Below, piece after piece: positions 1-9,077 of a stretch of DNA of 64,000 bases. The position numbers and the translations under genes were made by a program. Position 1 is the first letter of the stretch; the number at the start of each line of letters is the position of its first letter. The notes below the pieces were generated by a model. It was not told the DNA's origin and did not search any database. It saw only the letters and a program-made list of their open reading frames with translations. This DNA comes from JBGTGG01 sp964398945 (lineage in GTDB: Bacteria; Bacteroidota; Bacteroidia; Cytophagales; Cyclobacteriaceae): positions 1-64,000 of the forward strand of contig CAYNOT010000022.1 of the NCBI GenBank assembly GCA_964398945.1, read 5' to 3'.

Positions 1-51
1 TACTATGTCTTCAAATTCTTTCATCGTTTGTATGTTTATAAAATGCCCTAT

Positions 52-494
52 AACGCTGGTGCATGATGCGTGGCGTTTCGAAGCCAGCCTTGTCCACCGA
101 ACGTTCACGAAATATAGCAAACAACTTTTAAATACAACACAGTCGGCCGCCATGCATTATGCACATTGTTGTGGCCAGTTGACTTCGTCCGTATGTTTTT
201 TTGTCGACCGTGTCGACCCGGAAGTTGTCAACGAAGTCCACTGGCTCCGTTTAAAATAAATTGTCCCACGGGGAAAGTCGTTACCGCTGTCGAAACAGTC
301 CACGGGATGAAAGCCGGTCCGGAATAGTCCACGGAGGAAAACAGTTTTTCATTTTCGTCCCAAGTCGGTCCGAAAGTGTCCGCGTGGTGAAAAGTTGTTC
401 GTCAAGGCCGAAACAGTCCGCGGAAACCAATTCCGTCAATTGGCCACAACACCCGAATATACACAATTGCATATATTCCTTCTATAGCAAACAA
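52..494. repeat. Palindrome-rich intergenic repeat region
   Basis: The first ~575 bases hold no convincing gene; the open frames there have no recognisable family. Visible structure: an inverted repeat 167-183 / 435-451 (16 of 17 pairs, core TTGTGGCCA); a nested perfect 8-bp pair 181-188 / 231-238; a repeated GTCGAC at 203-208 and 211-216; a degenerate GTCCACGG-type motif starting near 92, 235, 263, 298, 327, 378 and 416; and the direct repeat TATAGCAAACAA at 113-124 and 483-494, just outside the large inverted repeat. Arms AACG/GCTGG (52-59) and CCAGC/CGTT (84-105) could fold like an integron attC site, which is inference only. It may be a degenerate mobile element or a cassette-array edge. 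Confidence 0.5.
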
Positions 495-576
495 AAATAA
501 AAGCACCCCTGCATAAATTGCAATTTGTAGATACGTTGATCAAGCAGATTATTGACTATACAGCTTTGAGCGTATT

Positions 577-2886
577 TTAAAAACTATAGTTCACCCCCAA
601 CGAAGCATTCACCCCGGTCTCATCGGCAAAATACCGGAGCCTGTTCAGGTAATCGCGGTAGGTGGTGTTCAGCATGTTTTCAACGCGGAGGTTGATGCCG
701 AGTTTGTTTTTCTTTAGTGCAAGGGTGGTGGAGGAATTGAACCCTACTAAAAAATATGCTGGCGGTGGTGCCAGGAAATCCTGCCCGGGAAGCAAGCGTG
801 TTTGTTCCCAAACATAGCGAGCGGAAATGCCAACGGAAGTATGGGAAAGTTTTTTCGAATCTTTCGGCAAAACAGAAACAGAAGCGGTCAAATTATCAGC
901 GGGCATGTACACCAGCGGAATGTCTTGTGCCCGGTCTTCACCGCGCACAATCGCGTATGCAATATTTATTTTCCAAAAAGAAGTTGGATTAATGGAAAGG
1001 TTTATGTCGGTTCCATAAATGAGTGCATCGGTTTGTTCATATACAAATACAGGAAAGGCCCCGCGGATGGTCACTTCAAATTCATTTTTGGGTTGCAGGT
1101 AAATGTAATCGTTGATGTGTTGAAGGTAACCGGTAGTTTGCAACGCGAATAGTCCGCTTGTCCATTCGATCGTAAGCAGTGATTTGAGTGATCGTTCTTT
1201 TTTTAGGTTTGGATCGCCTTGTTCAATACCGCTTACACCCTGGTGCAGTCCATAGCTGTAAAGTTCGTTTACTTCCGGTGCACGTTGCGCATACCCCATG
1301 GATAGTGTTGAAGTAAAATTTTTTGTTGATACCATTTTTAGGCCCCCGTTGATTGTCAGGTTGTTGAATGGTGTTTGAATATGCTCGATATATTTATTGC
1401 CATCCGGTTCTACTATAATGGGTGAGGCATCCAGGTAAATAAAATCGTAGCGAACACCACCTTCCCACACCATTTTGTTCACACGATAGTTGAGTATCCC
1501 AAAAATGCCCGATTGGAATTGCTGGTATTGCGGAATGAGCGGTAAGATTCCGGTGGTGGCATTGTCGTTGAAGTTGAATTTATAATTCAATTGTAAGCCT
1601 GTTTTCACTTCCAGTCCGGAGGGGAAACTTGATGCATACGTTGATTGTATCAGGTGTGAACTTAACCGCATGCTCATGGCCGGAATATCCGACCGGCCAC
1701 TGCGCCTCACATCAAATTCCTTTCGTTGATTGAGCTGCCCGGCATACATGAGGGTAAGCGTTTTTTGTGGGGTCATAAAATAGTTGCCCTCCACCTTTAA
1801 GAGATGATGGTTGACCAATTGCCGTGGGGCTTCTATGTCGTATGAGAAATTGTCTTTTGTGAAATACGGGACATCCCGGTTGATGGCCAATGCCAGGTCG
1901 GTAAGGTTGCCAACTTGCGAGCCGCGCAAGATTCCGAGGTTGGTATTGAAAAGACTATAGTATGCACTTCCAAACCATTTGGATGAGAATTGTTTTTCCA
2001 GCTGGAGTGCTGCATTGGCTTCCCTTCGTCCGGTGTTGGTAAGATAATAATCGGGTGCCTGTGTATCGCCAATTCCTTTCAGTGTTCCGGTGAAGCGCCA
2101 GGCCGCCCATTTTCCAAATTTTTCAAGTTGTGTATTCAGGGTGTTGCCCAATCCATTCGTTTGAAAAATATAGTTTGCCTTTCCATGAAGGTGCGGATCA
2201 TTACTGATTCGTATGGGCTCGATTAATATAACACCGCCAAGTGTGCTTCCATTGTACTCCAACGCTGCTGCTCCTTTTACTACCGCAATATGATCGGCCA
2301 CGAAGGGATCAATCTCAGGTGCATGGTCGTTTCCCCATTGTTGCCCGGCTTGTACTACGCCATTGTTTAAAACGGAAATGCGGTTGCCGTACATCCCGTG
2401 TATGATGGGCTTCGTAATGCCCGATCCATTTCGGATCACACTTACCCCGGCTACACTTTCCAGTAAATCAGAAAGCGTTTTGTTCCCTTCTTCTGTAATT
2501 TTTTCATTTCCTATTACCTGACTGACTTGTGTTTTGTTTTCATTGTGATCGCCATGCACGGTAACTTCAGAAAGAAGTTGATCATGCTGCACCAGTTCGA
2601 TTGTCAAAAATGTATCACGCTCTATTACCGGATAAAGACGAATGGTTTCGTATCCTAAAAACGACACTTCCAGGTGGTACCCTCCTTTGCAAAAATCCCG
2701 GATTATAAATTCACCGTTGTCGTCAGCAATGGCACCCGTTTGTTTTTCAATAATTTTAAGGGTAGCAAAAGCTAATGGGTTCTTCGTTGTTTTGTCAACG
2801 ATTTTTCCTTGAAAGGATAGCACACAATCTTGTCCGGCACTAATTATAGGCCCGGACAAGATCAATGCTAATAGAAAAATCCTCAC
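577..2886 (-). CDS. TonB-dependent outer-membrane receptor, ZnuD-like (metal uptake candidate)
   Basis: 769 aa with a GTG start and signal peptide (about residues 1-19, ending ISAGQ). Order: carboxypeptidase-regulatory-like domain (about 22-105), plug (about 110-230) and a 22-strand-type beta-barrel to a C-terminal aromatic residue (NYSF). The plug reads KPIIHGMYGNRI and GNDHAPEID, which recalls the SPDHA-type plug of ZnuD zinc receptors and other metal receptors; His/Asp residues there would suit metal binding. It would import its ligand across the outer membrane using TonB-ExbBD energy. It starts 6 nt after the stop of the upstream lipoprotein gene, so the two are cotranscribed. A His/Cys-rich protein gene upstream supports a zinc or copper role. 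The ligand is inferred, not shown. Confidence 0.85.
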   Translation of the reverse strand: MRIFLLALILSGPIISAGQDCVLSFQGKIVDKTTKNPLAFATLKIIEKQTGAIADDNGEFIIRDFCKGGYHLEVSFLGYETIRLYPVIERDTFLTIELVQHDQLLSEVTVHGDHNENKTQVSQVIGNEKITEEGNKTLSDLLESVAGVSVIRNGSGITKPIIHGMYGNRISVLNNGVVQAGQQWGNDHAPEIDPFVADHIAVVKGAAALEYNGSTLGGVILIEPIRISNDPHLHGKANYIFQTNGLGNTLNTQLEKFGKWAAWRFTGTLKGIGDTQAPDYYLTNTGRREANAALQLEKQFSSKWFGSAYYSLFNTNLGILRGSQVGNLTDLALAINRDVPYFTKDNFSYDIEAPRQLVNHHLLKVEGNYFMTPQKTLTLMYAGQLNQRKEFDVRRSGRSDIPAMSMRLSSHLIQSTYASSFPSGLEVKTGLQLNYKFNFNDNATTGILPLIPQYQQFQSGIFGILNYRVNKMVWEGGVRYDFIYLDASPIIVEPDGNKYIEHIQTPFNNLTINGGLKMVSTKNFTSTLSMGYAQRAPEVNELYSYGLHQGVSGIEQGDPNLKKERSLKSLLTIEWTSGLFALQTTGYLQHINDYIYLQPKNEFEVTIRGAFPVFVYEQTDALIYGTDINLSINPTSFWKINIAYAIVRGEDRAQDIPLVYMPADNLTASVSVLPKDSKKLSHTSVGISARYVWEQTRLLPGQDFLAPPPAYFLVGFNSSTTLALKKNKLGINLRVENMLNTTYRDYLNRLRYFADETGVNASLGVNYSF

Positions 2887-2892
2887 GTGCTC

Positions 2893-3456
2893 TTATTGGA
2901 TCGTAATAGTAAAAGTAACCTGCACATCGGTTTCACCACCGGCATCTGCCAATGTTCCGTTGTTCGGTTTTTTTGGTTCATGGCGAAGGGTAATGGTAAG
3001 GGTGCCTGTGCTTGCTGCACCAGTCTCAACAATTGTTTTGATGCCCACGGGATTACCGTTGATGTCCAGATTGTCTTCATCGGTTTCATCATAATCAAAA
3101 GTTGCATTTAAGGTTTCTGCTTTAATATAAAAAACCTGGTGCTCATCACCTTCTTCAATTACTTCTTCGGTGATGTCTTCAACAGGGGATTCCAACTCAT
3201 TTAAAAATTGGATGGTACCCGTGTAAGTCGTATTGATGGAAAGCGTTCCCTCTTCAATTACGGGAACACCGGGGCCATCGCCATCCAGGTCTTGAAAGGA
3301 AAACACAACGTCAGCACCTCCACCAACAGGTGTAAGGGTGTAAATGACTGTAGTGATCAATTCTTCTTCATTGGGAATAGTTGGATCGTCATCGTTACAT
3401 GAGAGAAGACCAATGCTTAAAATGATTATCAATAAAATACTTTTAATGTATTGCAT
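2893..3456 (-). CDS. Small acidic lipoprotein encoded with the TonB receptor
   Basis: 187 aa. A lipoprotein signal peptide ends in LLSC (Cys about residue 20) followed by NDDDP, an acidic run common on exported Bacteroidota lipoproteins. The remainder is beta-rich with many Asp/Glu, including DLDGDGPG and TEEVIEEGDEHQ. It resembles the small lipoproteins often annotated as type 1 periplasmic binding fold superfamily beside TonB receptors in Flavobacteriia and Cytophagia; this comes from memory of the pattern. The close spacing to the receptor gene suggests a ligand-capture or receptor-accessory role at the cell surface or in the periplasm. Confidence 0.7.
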   Translation of the reverse strand: MQYIKSILLIIILSIGLLSCNDDDPTIPNEEELITTVIYTLTPVGGGADVVFSFQDLDGDGPGVPVIEEGTLSINTTYTGTIQFLNELESPVEDITEEVIEEGDEHQVFYIKAETLNATFDYDETDEDNLDINGNPVGIKTIVETGAASTGTLTITLRHEPKKPNNGTLADAGGETDVQVTFTITIQ

Positions 3457-3529
3457 GCTTAGATTTTTTTAAAATGGAAAATAACCGGTTGTACAGACCT
3501 GCAACCGGATTGAAATAAATAAGGGATAA

Positions 3530-3964
3530 TCAGGATAAAGCGGGCGGCCCGCGCAACGAAGGAATAGCAATTGAAGTGCTGTCCGTTTTTTTCTGTGGGG
3601 ATTCTGTTTGCCCAATTTCGTTAAATCGGAGTGGATGAGAAACAACCGGGCCAACTTCGAACAAATAGGTGGTGACCAATGCATCACAGATTTCACAAGA
3701 TGCCACAACCTTGTCGAGGTGCTTTGTATGTTCACAGCCTGCTTCAGCATCAAAATGAACAAGGGAACGATGACAGGCATCGGCTTCATCACTTTCGGTA
3801 CAAACTGTTACTTCAGTATCGTGATGATGGTGGTCGACATGGATGACCTTGATCACCTCGAATGAACTTACGATCGCCAATAACATAACCGCCAACCATG
3901 CCCGTAGGGTGATTGGAAGCAGTGCCGATATGGTTTTCGTTTTATTCATTGTTTTAAACAACAT
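3530..3964 (-). CDS. His/Cys-rich membrane-anchored protein, first gene of metal-uptake operon
   Basis: 144 aa from ATG at 3964 (a second ATG at 3949 is possible). One hydrophobic segment (about 14-34) is followed by a metal-ligand-rich region: VDHHHHDTEV, then spaced Cys/His (CTES, ACHRS, CEHTKHLDK, CEICD) and the C-terminal tail RGPPALS. A short RGPP/RAPP ending is seen in small DUF2946-like copper-associated proteins, so a metal-sensing or metal-buffering role fits. It lies 73 nt upstream of the lipoprotein and receptor genes on the same strand. Zn versus Cu cannot be told from sequence alone. No family assignment is certain. Confidence 0.7.
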   Translation of the reverse strand: MLFKTMNKTKTISALLPITLRAWLAVMLLAIVSSFEVIKVIHVDHHHHDTEVTVCTESDEADACHRSLVHFDAEAGCEHTKHLDKVVASCEICDALVTTYLFEVGPVVSHPLRFNEIGQTESPQKKTDSTSIAIPSLRGPPALS

Positions 3965-3967
3965 CTT

Positions 3968-4055
3968 CTTTCACGCAAAGTGCGCCAAGGTTCCGCAAAG
4001 ATCGCAAAAACTTTGCGACCTGGCACTTTTCTTTGCGTTCTCTGCGAGAAAATAT
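3968..4055. repeat. TTTGCG-type imperfect inverted repeat, copy 1
   Basis: Arms read CGCAAAGTGCGCCAAGG with CCGCAAAG on the left and CTTTGCGACCTGGCAC with CTTTGCG on the right, so the stretch can fold into a long imperfect hairpin. A related element lies at 49208-49306. Such CTTTGCG/CGCAAAG repeats are scattered between genes in many Bacteroidota genomes and behave like REP/MITE-like elements. This copy sits between the metal-uptake operon and the S9 peptidase gene and may act as an mRNA 3' structure for neither, since it is upstream of the first and downstream of the second on the same strand reading. Confidence 0.6.
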
Positions 4056-4078
4056 TTTATGCAATGACAGTGTTTTTT

Positions 4079-6904
4079 CTATTTTTCACCAGTCAACAAT
4101 CTATATCCTGTATTGATCCCTTTTTCGGTAGCGGGCAAGCCCTCCATCCATTCCGGTAACGGGGCACCTTTCAAATAATGATCAAAGTATTGTTGCATCC
4201 GGATTGCAAAATCGGTTTTGTTTTGCCTCAGTCCTAAACCATGATCTTCACCATTATAGTTCAGCATCCACACCGGTTTGTTCAACCTGCGGAGCGCCAT
4301 GTAAAATTCAATCCCCTGGTACCAGGGCACTGCGCCATCTGCATCATTGTGCATCATCAACACGGGGGTTTCAATTTTATCGGCAAAGAAAAGGGGGGAG
4401 TTTTCAATGTAGCGAAGTGTGGTTTGCCATAAAGTTCCACCCAACCTGCTTTGGGTGCGTTCGTATTGAAACATCCTGCTCATCCCACTTCCCCAACGGA
4501 TACCTCCATAAGCGCTCGTCATGTTTGAAACGGGGGCGCCCGCTTCTGCTGCTTTGAAAATATTGGTGCGTGTAACTAAATATGCAATTTGATAGCCACC
4601 CCAACTATGGCCCTGAACACCAATATTTTTTTCGTCAACAAAACCTTTTTTCATCAGGTCGGTGATGCCGGGCAAAATACAATTCAATGCGCTCTCCCCG
4701 GGGTATCCGATTTTATAAACGATGTCCGGAACAAAAACAAGATAGCCGTTACTGGCATACATTGAGAAGTTTATAGAAGAGCGAATGGGGGCAGGTTGAA
4801 TATGCCGGTGTAAACCATCGCTCATTTTCTCATAGAAGTATACCATCATTGGGTATTTCTTTTTCGGATCAAAATTTTCAGGTTTGATCAACAGTCCCCT
4901 TAGCGGGATATTATCAAGGGAAGTCCAGTTTACCAATTCAATATTTCCCCACAGGTAATTTTTCATTTGTGGATTGGCATCACTGATTTTCTTTGGTGAT
5001 GGAAAAGTTGTGTTGGTTGTCCACAGGTCAGAAAACTCACGGAAATTTTCACGCGTGTACAACACCTGATTGGCAGCTTGTGATTTTTGCAATCTGCCGT
5101 AGGCATGGTCACTCATCAATAGCTTTGTCAGCTTGCCATTTTGTAACGACAGCGCGTAAAAGCCAGATGCTTTCGTGGTTTCATCAAAAGCACTAAGGAT
5201 TAATTCCTGGTCACTTTTTATAAAGCGCTCTTCACGGTCCAGGCGTTGGTAGCGGAAAACTATTTTTTGTTCACGGCCAATTTTGGTAAGGTTTACAGGA
5301 GTAGTTTTTCCTTCCGGATCAAAAGCCCATAAATCATACCGGTCATAAACAATGATCTTTTGATCATCTTCAGTCCAGCCGGCCATGCCATACGGGCCCG
5401 GATAATCCGGATGGTCATCTTCTTCGTTTGCGAATGAAACTTTTGACGATTGTGTAAGCTTGACCTTGTTTTCACTTTTCAGGGAATAAGCATACCATGC
5501 CGTATCGATCCGGTTGAACCAAAAAACATAATTTGCTTTCGGGCTTAATGATGCATTTCCTTTGATGCCGGTCGCCAGCAATTTTTTTGATCCATTGGTA
5601 ACATCCACAACATATACATCACTATTGGTTCCACCTTCCCACGTAATATTTTTTTGGTACGGAACACTTGTTTCCGCCAAAGCGATAGTGGCATTTCCTT
5701 CATCGCCCAATTCAAGTGTTGGGATTTCGGGATTGGCCAGGGTCGTAATTTTTTTGTTTCCAATTTGATAAGATGCCAGGTACGATCTTCTTTGTTCTTG
5801 CTTAAGCCTCGCATTCTGCATCGGGTAAATCAGCGGATCGTTTCCATTCCAGACTTCTACTTTCACAATTTCCTCACTCAGTAAAGTAGTGTCCTGCACC
5901 AGCGCAACAGGTGCTGTCCCAAAAAATAATTTCGATCCATCTTTTGAAAAAACCGGTTTGTAATCAGCGCTGACCGTATGATTGGCAGGAAGCGATGCAT
6001 TTTTTTCATCCGCGATCAAGGTGGCTGAAGCTTCCCCGTTTTTCCAGTGGAATAATTTCGGGTAGCGGATCAATGCTTTTGTTGTGTCAAGGTCGGCCAC
6101 AAAAGAAACTTGGGTTCCATCTTCGCTGGTGGCAAGCCCGGTAAATTTTTGTTTGTTCTTTCCTTCCAGCAATGTTGATAAACGTTGGTTGGTTAAATCA
6201 TACCAATAAACCCCCGGTGTTAATGTGCTGTCATTTCCAGTGGAGGTAAAAAGAAGACCTTGCCCAAATTTTGCGAACGTGTAATCCAAAACATATCCAA
6301 AGGAGGTTTCCGTGTTGGTGGCAATATTTCTAAGCACAAGCGTGTACCCGTTGTCGTTGGAGTTCTTTTTTATTTTTTTAGGTTTTGCTTTTTCAACAGA
6401 ATCAGTTTTGGGTTTTTCGGTGTTTGTTTCTTCCAGTTGATAGGCCAACCAACCGGCAGCTTTTTCAGGGATTTTGTAGGACTTTACATTTGGGATTTTC
6501 TCAATAGTTTTTTCTGAAAGGTTATAAATGGCCAACGAATCTTTAGGCAGATCTTCTTTCTTTTTCTGTTGCCTGCGCAATGCTTTTACAGAATCCTTTT
6601 GGGGATCAATTTTAAAGAACGCAAACTTGCTGTCGTAGCTAAGGCTTAGGGTGCTGGCACGGTGCACAGAATCATGGGTGTTCTTTTTCAAATCGTAGAG
6701 CACAACTTTCCCATCACCGTCTTGCGGGTTCACGGTAAAAACGGCAAAGTTTCCATCGCGTGTCAATTCAGAATATGTGATTTCTTTCCAGCCATCATAT
6801 ACATCGTGGGTAAGTGGTTTTTTAGATGGCAGGCTTGCAGTTTTCTTTTGGGAATATGCGTTAAAACTTAGCGCAACAAAAAGTAAAAGTAGACGTGTTC
6901 TCAT
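4079..6904 (-). CDS. S9 family prolyl-oligopeptidase-type serine peptidase
   Basis: 941 aa with a signal peptide ending in AYSQ, so exported. The N-terminal two thirds form a beta-propeller-like region (repeated YDL, VYD and WFN strands). The C-terminal alpha/beta hydrolase carries the triad: Ser in GHSWGGY (about 767), Asp in HNDADGAVP (about 856) and His in GEDHGL (about 888). It likely cleaves oligopeptides in the periplasm, in line with dipeptidyl- or acylaminoacyl-peptidase-like members. The gene is longer than a typical ~700-aa family member because of an N-terminal Lys-rich insert (about 100-170). The gene stands alone, divergent from the next gene across ~150 bp. Confidence 0.9.
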   Translation of the reverse strand: MRTRLLLLFVALSFNAYSQKKTASLPSKKPLTHDVYDGWKEITYSELTRDGNFAVFTVNPQDGDGKVVLYDLKKNTHDSVHRASTLSLSYDSKFAFFKIDPQKDSVKALRRQQKKKEDLPKDSLAIYNLSEKTIEKIPNVKSYKIPEKAAGWLAYQLEETNTEKPKTDSVEKAKPKKIKKNSNDNGYTLVLRNIATNTETSFGYVLDYTFAKFGQGLLFTSTGNDSTLTPGVYWYDLTNQRLSTLLEGKNKQKFTGLATSEDGTQVSFVADLDTTKALIRYPKLFHWKNGEASATLIADEKNASLPANHTVSADYKPVFSKDGSKLFFGTAPVALVQDTTLLSEEIVKVEVWNGNDPLIYPMQNARLKQEQRRSYLASYQIGNKKITTLANPEIPTLELGDEGNATIALAETSVPYQKNITWEGGTNSDVYVVDVTNGSKKLLATGIKGNASLSPKANYVFWFNRIDTAWYAYSLKSENKVKLTQSSKVSFANEEDDHPDYPGPYGMAGWTEDDQKIIVYDRYDLWAFDPEGKTTPVNLTKIGREQKIVFRYQRLDREERFIKSDQELILSAFDETTKASGFYALSLQNGKLTKLLMSDHAYGRLQKSQAANQVLYTRENFREFSDLWTTNTTFPSPKKISDANPQMKNYLWGNIELVNWTSLDNIPLRGLLIKPENFDPKKKYPMMVYFYEKMSDGLHRHIQPAPIRSSINFSMYASNGYLVFVPDIVYKIGYPGESALNCILPGITDLMKKGFVDEKNIGVQGHSWGGYQIAYLVTRTNIFKAAEAGAPVSNMTSAYGGIRWGSGMSRMFQYERTQSRLGGTLWQTTLRYIENSPLFFADKIETPVLMMHNDADGAVPWYQGIEFYMALRRLNKPVWMLNYNGEDHGLGLRQNKTDFAIRMQQYFDHYLKGAPLPEWMEGLPATEKGINTGYRLLTGEK

Positions 6905-7057
6905 CTGAAAATTTTTAGATACACCAGCAAGTTAAAGATAGCAGCATTCAATCCACCCATCGATTTGATGATCGGTTGAATGGAATTGAAAGTGGTTATC
7001 GCGGATAAAACAATCAACAATAAATCATTATCTTCGATAGGTTTTTTCCATACTATT

Positions 7058-8452
7058 ATGCGCACCATCGCCTTTTTGGTTTTTGCCGTGGTTTCAACAA
7101 TCATTACTAAAGCCCAATCCACACGGGTAGTTCAGCTTGAGCATTCTTTGCGCTGGGCATCCGAAATGAATTTTCCAAACTTCCTTAAAGACCCGGCATT
7201 GGAGGAGAAGCTACTCGATGAAATCGGGGACCGGCTCGCTTCAAAACTGGAAGTAGCGGACATCGTTTTTCCGGGCAGCATGGAGTATCGGCTGATTGGA
7301 GGTTTTGGAAAAACAAAAATTAAATTCCCGAAATCATCAGGGGATACCCAAGTTGCTATTGCTTCTTCCATTACACGGGCTACTTATGGATATAGTATTT
7401 TATGGTCGATGAAGGTGGTGATCAGGAAAAATGGAAAAACTATTTTGGACAAAGAAGTTGAGCACGAGCTTGAGCCGTATTCCATGAGCATTCGAATGAG
7501 TCCGCGGCCCTGGATGGAAGCCGATGAATTTTCGAAAACTTTTTTGTTTCTTTTGAATGAGTGCTTGGGCAACCAAACGTATACACCGGGGACAATAGAA
7601 TTTGGATCAATAGAAATAGTTCGAAAGGAAGTGGGGAAAATCATTCCAATAGCAAACGAATACAAATTGGCGGTGGCGGGTGCTATGATGGCTGACGCAA
7701 AGGCAACGTATCAATTGCTAAAGGATTCCACGGTGTTGCATGATTTCTATTACAAAGACAATGAAGAGTGGGATTTCAATTTAACATTTGCACCGCAATC
7801 CATTTTCCCGAGCATTTTTTCACAAATCACGGGGATTGAAACCTACTACAAATTGGAGTCGAAGGAAAAACGATTTGGAACATTGACAACCAACGATGGG
7901 GTAAAGCGGAGGATGCGATTGGATTGGCTGGAAGAGCTAAGAAAATCGGCTGTTGACCACCAAGCTGTAGAGGGGCGCGTTATCTCACCGATTACAGGCC
8001 AGTTTTTGGAAAAGGATTCATTGATCGCCCACTTCATTGTTTATAGTGAAAGCAGACCACTTCAAAACGTATCACTTCGTGATGTCCATTTTCAGCAAGG
8101 ATCCGAAAGTTGGTCCGAAACTGTTTTTACAATTATTGGGGAGTTTAGGAAACGGCCGTTTGTCGTTACCTACAATGAGGCAGAGGCCAAGGTGTTGATT
8201 TCTTTGGAAGGAAGAAATGTAGCGGTGCTTTCGTTGATCAATTCAAATCCCGCGAGCCTTTCAGCAGGTGGCGTTAGGATGTCAAAAAACAAACGGTTTA
8301 TTTCCTCCGGGAATATTAAAAAACAGAAACTGGAAGTAGGGTCGGCTGAGTGGTATCCTTTTTATGTTGTCGAAAATGTTGGTGAACAAGAAGCCACAGA
8401 AATGAGTTTTATTTTGATGCTTTTATTTTTTGCAGCGGGCCAGGCAATGTAG
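7058..8452 (+). CDS. Exported protein of unknown function
   Basis: 464 aa from ATG 7058, where the signal peptide MRTIAFLVFAVVSTIITKAQ begins; the frame is open further upstream but codes nothing signal-like. No domain is recognised. The mature part is mixed alpha/beta with no transmembrane segment beyond the signal, and the C-terminus ends in a short hydrophobic stretch (FILMLLFFAAG). It could be a periplasmic or surface protein. It is divergent from the S9 peptidase and convergent with a CHAT relic 4 nt away. No T9SS C-terminal domain is evident. Confidence 0.75.
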   Translation: MRTIAFLVFAVVSTIITKAQSTRVVQLEHSLRWASEMNFPNFLKDPALEEKLLDEIGDRLASKLEVADIVFPGSMEYRLIGGFGKTKIKFPKSSGDTQVAIASSITRATYGYSILWSMKVVIRKNGKTILDKEVEHELEPYSMSIRMSPRPWMEADEFSKTFLFLLNECLGNQTYTPGTIEFGSIEIVRKEVGKIIPIANEYKLAVAGAMMADAKATYQLLKDSTVLHDFYYKDNEEWDFNLTFAPQSIFPSIFSQITGIETYYKLESKEKRFGTLTTNDGVKRRMRLDWLEELRKSAVDHQAVEGRVISPITGQFLEKDSLIAHFIVYSESRPLQNVSLRDVHFQQGSESWSETVFTIIGEFRKRPFVVTYNEAEAKVLISLEGRNVAVLSLINSNPASLSAGGVRMSKNKRFISSGNIKKQKLEVGSAEWYPFYVVENVGEQEATEMSFILMLLFFAAGQAM

Positions 8453-8456
8453 CATT

Positions 8457-8729
8457 TTACCTTCCGGTAAGTATAAACGCGCCCCAATAATAGGGCGATG
8501 GATATTCTTCCCTTAATTTTTTTTGGGAACGATTGAAAGCCTCGCGCATGTCTTTTGTTTTGATCCAGTGTTTGTAAAAATCAACCATAAGTTTTTGCGT
8601 TGCCTGGTCATCGACTTTCCAAAGGCTCATCATAATATTTTCCGTTCCGGCAACATGCAAGGCGCGTTGTAAACCATAAACACCTTCCCCGTAGTTGTCG
8701 ACACCTTTCCGGTTTTTTATTACTAATCT
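8457..8729 (-). pseudogene. 5'-truncated CHAT-domain (caspase-like) protein relic
   Basis: The open frame encodes the C-terminal end of a CHAT domain: GEGVYGLQRALHVAGTENI, then SLWKVDD, LMVDFY, FNRSQKKLR and YYWGAFILTG, in the order found at the end of CHAT (HetF-associated caspase-like) proteins. The frame is open only back to about 8729, where TAA closes it, and there is no good start codon before the TTG at 8660. The catalytic His/Cys region and the usual N-terminal TPRs are absent. This is therefore a remnant of a longer gene, not a working peptidase. The region just upstream is AT-rich. Confidence 0.75.
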
Positions 8730-8750
8730 TTAAAAACATTTTGCAATTTT

Positions 8751-8906
8751 ATGATGGATTATAACTTATTAATTATGATAGTGATCTATATTTTTATTGT
8801 ATGTTCATGTTCTGGAAGTATTTCCGAAATGGCCAATGAAACTCATGCAAATCGAGTTAATACGAAGGATAAGCAAATTGAAATGATAATGGAGATTTTA
8901 AAATGA
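8751..8906 (+). CDS. Candidate 51-aa lipoprotein
   Basis: An ATG-ATG start gives 51 aa: a hydrophobic segment (about 5-18) leads into CSCSGS, a plausible lipobox with Cys at about 18 or 20, followed by a polar, charged tail. No family is recognised. It lies beside the CHAT relic in an otherwise gene-poor stretch, so it may be a small surface peptide gene or a chance ORF. The hydrophobic-then-Cys order favours a real small lipoprotein, but no clear ribosome-binding site is seen. Confidence 0.35.
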   Translation: MMDYNLLIMIVIYIFIVCSCSGSISEMANETHANRVNTKDKQIEMIMEILK

Positions 8907-9040
8907 TGGAACGATAAGAGGGAGAGCATTACCAAAAGCTTTTGAACATCAAACACATCACCGCAGACAAACTACGGTTTATCTTCGGCTAAGCGGGGTT
9001 ACACCTCCAAATGAAAAATTGTTTTGATCTGATAAAATAA

Positions 9041-9075
9041 AAAGGCCATCTCAGGTTGTGAGACGGCCTTTTTTT
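9041..9075 (-). terminator. Rho-independent terminator of tRNA-His (bidirectional form)
   Basis: Stem AGGCC-TCTCA / TGAGA-GGCCT with one mismatch and a 5-nt loop is flanked by A-rich and T-rich runs on both sides. On the minus strand it lies directly after tRNA-His and is followed by TTTTTATTTTA. It would also stop plus-strand readthrough. Confidence 0.75.
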
Positions 9076-9077
9076 AA

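Noticed and set aside
261..500. Open frame at the window start as a gene
   Set aside because: No family, signal or ribosome site; the stretch is dominated by palindromes and repeated motifs that leave frames open by chance.
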